From Thermotogae bacterium (lineage in GTDB: Bacteria > Thermotogota > Thermotogae > Petrotogales > Kosmotogaceae), in NCBI GenBank assembly GCA_003643975.1, contig QNAR01000100.1:1-6607 (forward strand): 6,607 nt of DNA, in the 5' to 3' direction. The position numbers were made by a program, and so were the translations under genes. Shown piece by piece: positions 5,686-6,607 of this stretch (position 1 is the stretch's first letter; every line of letters begins with the position of its first letter). The notes below the pieces were generated by a model. It searched no databases, was not told the origin of the DNA, and saw only the letters and a list, made by a program, of their open reading frames with translations.

Positions 5686-6153
5686 ATGAATAAGGGACAA
5701 ACCAGTATGACGATAGTATTTGGTCTGATACTCATAGTCATGGGCGTAGTATTTATCTTTTTCCCGCAGTTCGGCTCGAATTTCTGGCTTCTTTTTATCT
5801 GGCTACCGGGGATAATAATGGAAGAAAGAGGTTTGCACAATCGTATTTCAGGACTATTAGTCCCTGCTGGTGTAATATTGACAACTGCCGCCATTTTAAC
5901 TATCGAGGTACTCTTCCCGGGTTTTACAACAGCAGGCGGTTGGGCACTTTACATTTTTGCTCCAGCTTTTGGGTTGCTCCAGCTATATCTTGCTGAGGGC
6001 AGAAAAAATAACGGACTCCTCTTTCCCATTGGAATTTTGAGCATTTTGTCAGCCGCTTTTCTCATATCGAATTTCACAAATCTGGGTACAGGAATGGTTT
6101 TTGGCATAGTATTAATTGCTTTTGGAGCTTTTATGCTCATAAAGAGAAAATAG
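5686..6153 (+). CDS. Small six-helix membrane protein, LiaI/LiaF (DUF5668)-like hairpin repeats
   Basis: A 155-residue, almost wholly hydrophobic protein of unknown function. Six likely membrane helices are seen at about 8-27, 33-46, 55-77, 85-103, 110-128 and 136-152, ending in the positive tail KRK. They form three helical hairpins with a shared pattern: a Gly-rich first helix, a short polar or aromatic turn and a second helix. The second and third units align clearly (SGLLVPAGVILTTAAIL with NGLLFPIGILSILSAAFL). The first unit (IVFGLILIVMGVVFIF then FWLLFIWLPGII) resembles the LiaI/LiaF-type transmembrane region. The strong AGGGGGAG at 5674-5681 lies 4 bases before the ATG at 5686. It is divergent from the chagasin-like gene and ends 80 bases before the radical SAM gene. 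The coding assignment is good; the family link is tentative and no catalytic residues are visible. Confidence 0.75.
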   Translation: MNKGQTSMTIVFGLILIVMGVVFIFFPQFGSNFWLLFIWLPGIIMEERGLHNRISGLLVPAGVILTTAAILTIEVLFPGFTTAGGWALYIFAPAFGLLQLYLAEGRKNNGLLFPIGILSILSAAFLISNFTNLGTGMVFGIVLIAFGAFMLIKRK

Positions 6154-6233
6154 TTTCTAATGCACGGATACATTCTTATATTCTCAGGTGTAAACTTTAT
6201 TTAGAAACCCCTAATAACTAGAAGGTCTTTTTG

Positions 6234-6607
6234 ATGTTTGAATTTTTGAAGTTGTATGCCAAATTGTCTGTTAAGCCTTCAAAGGATATTGGCTTAACGA
6301 GCTACGTTTTTCCTTCCGAAACAATCGGTTTATATTTGCATGTGCCGTTTTGCAGACATTTTTGCGATTTTTGCCCTTATCACAAGTTAAAATACGATGC
6401 TGTCCTTGCAAGAGAGTACGTAGATCTTGTCAGGAGAGAGTATTTGTTACATGGAAGGAAGCAGTTTAACTCACTGTACATAGGCGGAGGCACTCCTTCA
6501 GGAGACCTGGAAGTCCTTAAAGATCTGCTGAGCTTTCTGCATGAAAATGTCTCAGGCGAAATCGCTCTCGAAGTTCACCCGCTTGATGCTTCTGTTGAAA
6601 AACTAAG
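6234..6607 (+). CDS. HemN/HemW-like radical SAM protein, N-terminal part (3' truncated by window edge)
   Basis: The frame runs open from the ATG at 6234 to the right edge, giving 124 residues. LYLHVPFCRHFCDFC (33-47) carries the radical SAM CX3CX2C cluster motif, with C40, C44 and C47 binding a 4Fe-4S cluster that cleaves S-adenosylmethionine. SLYIGGGTPS (80-89) is the Gly-rich SAM-binding motif typical of the coproporphyrinogen III oxidase-like (HemN/HemW) group, and LEVHP (112-116) fits the strand that follows. The third cysteine is followed by PYHK, rather than the usual aromatic-Asp of HemW, so this may be a related radical SAM enzyme and not the heme chaperone. AAGGT at 6222-6226 is a fair ribosome binding site 7 bases before the ATG. 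An N-terminal stretch of about 30 residues precedes the core, longer than in many HemW proteins. The reaction cannot be told from this fragment. Confidence 0.85.
   Translation, partial: MFEFLKLYAKLSVKPSKDIGLTSYVFPSETIGLYLHVPFCRHFCDFCPYHKLKYDAVLAREYVDLVRREYLLHGRKQFNSLYIGGGTPSGDLEVLKDLLSFLHENVSGEIALEVHPLDASVEKL

Noticed and set aside
6153..6208. GTTTCTAA ... TTAGAAAC inverted repeat between the membrane protein and radical SAM genes
   Set aside because: The 8-bp AT-rich arms are 40 bases apart and no T-run follows; chance is the simpler explanation.

Overview
The window looks like chromosomal DNA from an AT-rich, probably thermophilic anaerobe, most plausibly a Thermotogota member of the Kosmotoga/Mesotoga type. 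The clues are very strong purine-rich ribosome binding sites, a compact DtxR-FeoA / FeoA / FeoB iron cluster, and an MGH1/GH63-like glycosidase. This taxonomic guess rests on protein style, not on a marker gene.

Layout. (1) Positions 2-1303, plus strand: the 3' part of an (alpha/alpha)6-type glycoside hydrolase, cut by the left edge. (2) 1304-1592: an AT-rich intergenic region with two hairpins, a tandem octamer, a TTGACA -35 element and a 22-bp inverted repeat that looks like a DtxR-family operator. (3) 1593-4464, plus strand: a tight three-gene ferrous iron operon made of a DtxR-type regulator with a C-terminal FeoA domain, a separate FeoA, and FeoB. It is closed by a perfect 39-nt hairpin that also ends the convergent gene. 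(4) 4537-5550, minus strand: a secreted protein made of three tandem chagasin-like (I42) peptidase inhibitor domains. (5) 5686-6153, plus strand and divergent from it: a six-helix membrane protein that seems to be three repeats of one helical hairpin. (6) 6234 to the right edge: the N-terminal 124 residues of a HemN/HemW-like radical SAM protein.

How the genes work together. The iron cluster reads as a self-regulated unit: the regulator would bind its own promoter when metal is plentiful and switch off FeoA and FeoB. FeoB carries Fe2+ across the inner membrane and FeoA is its small cytoplasmic partner. The most interesting detail is inside the regulator gene. A perfect AGGAGGTG Shine-Dalgarno lies 8 nt (measured from AGGAGG) before an in-frame TTG, exactly where the FeoA domain begins, so the gene could also make a free 73-residue FeoA, the same length as the next gene's product. 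The triple chagasin-like protein is the other notable item. No mobile element, CRISPR array, tRNA or rRNA was seen.
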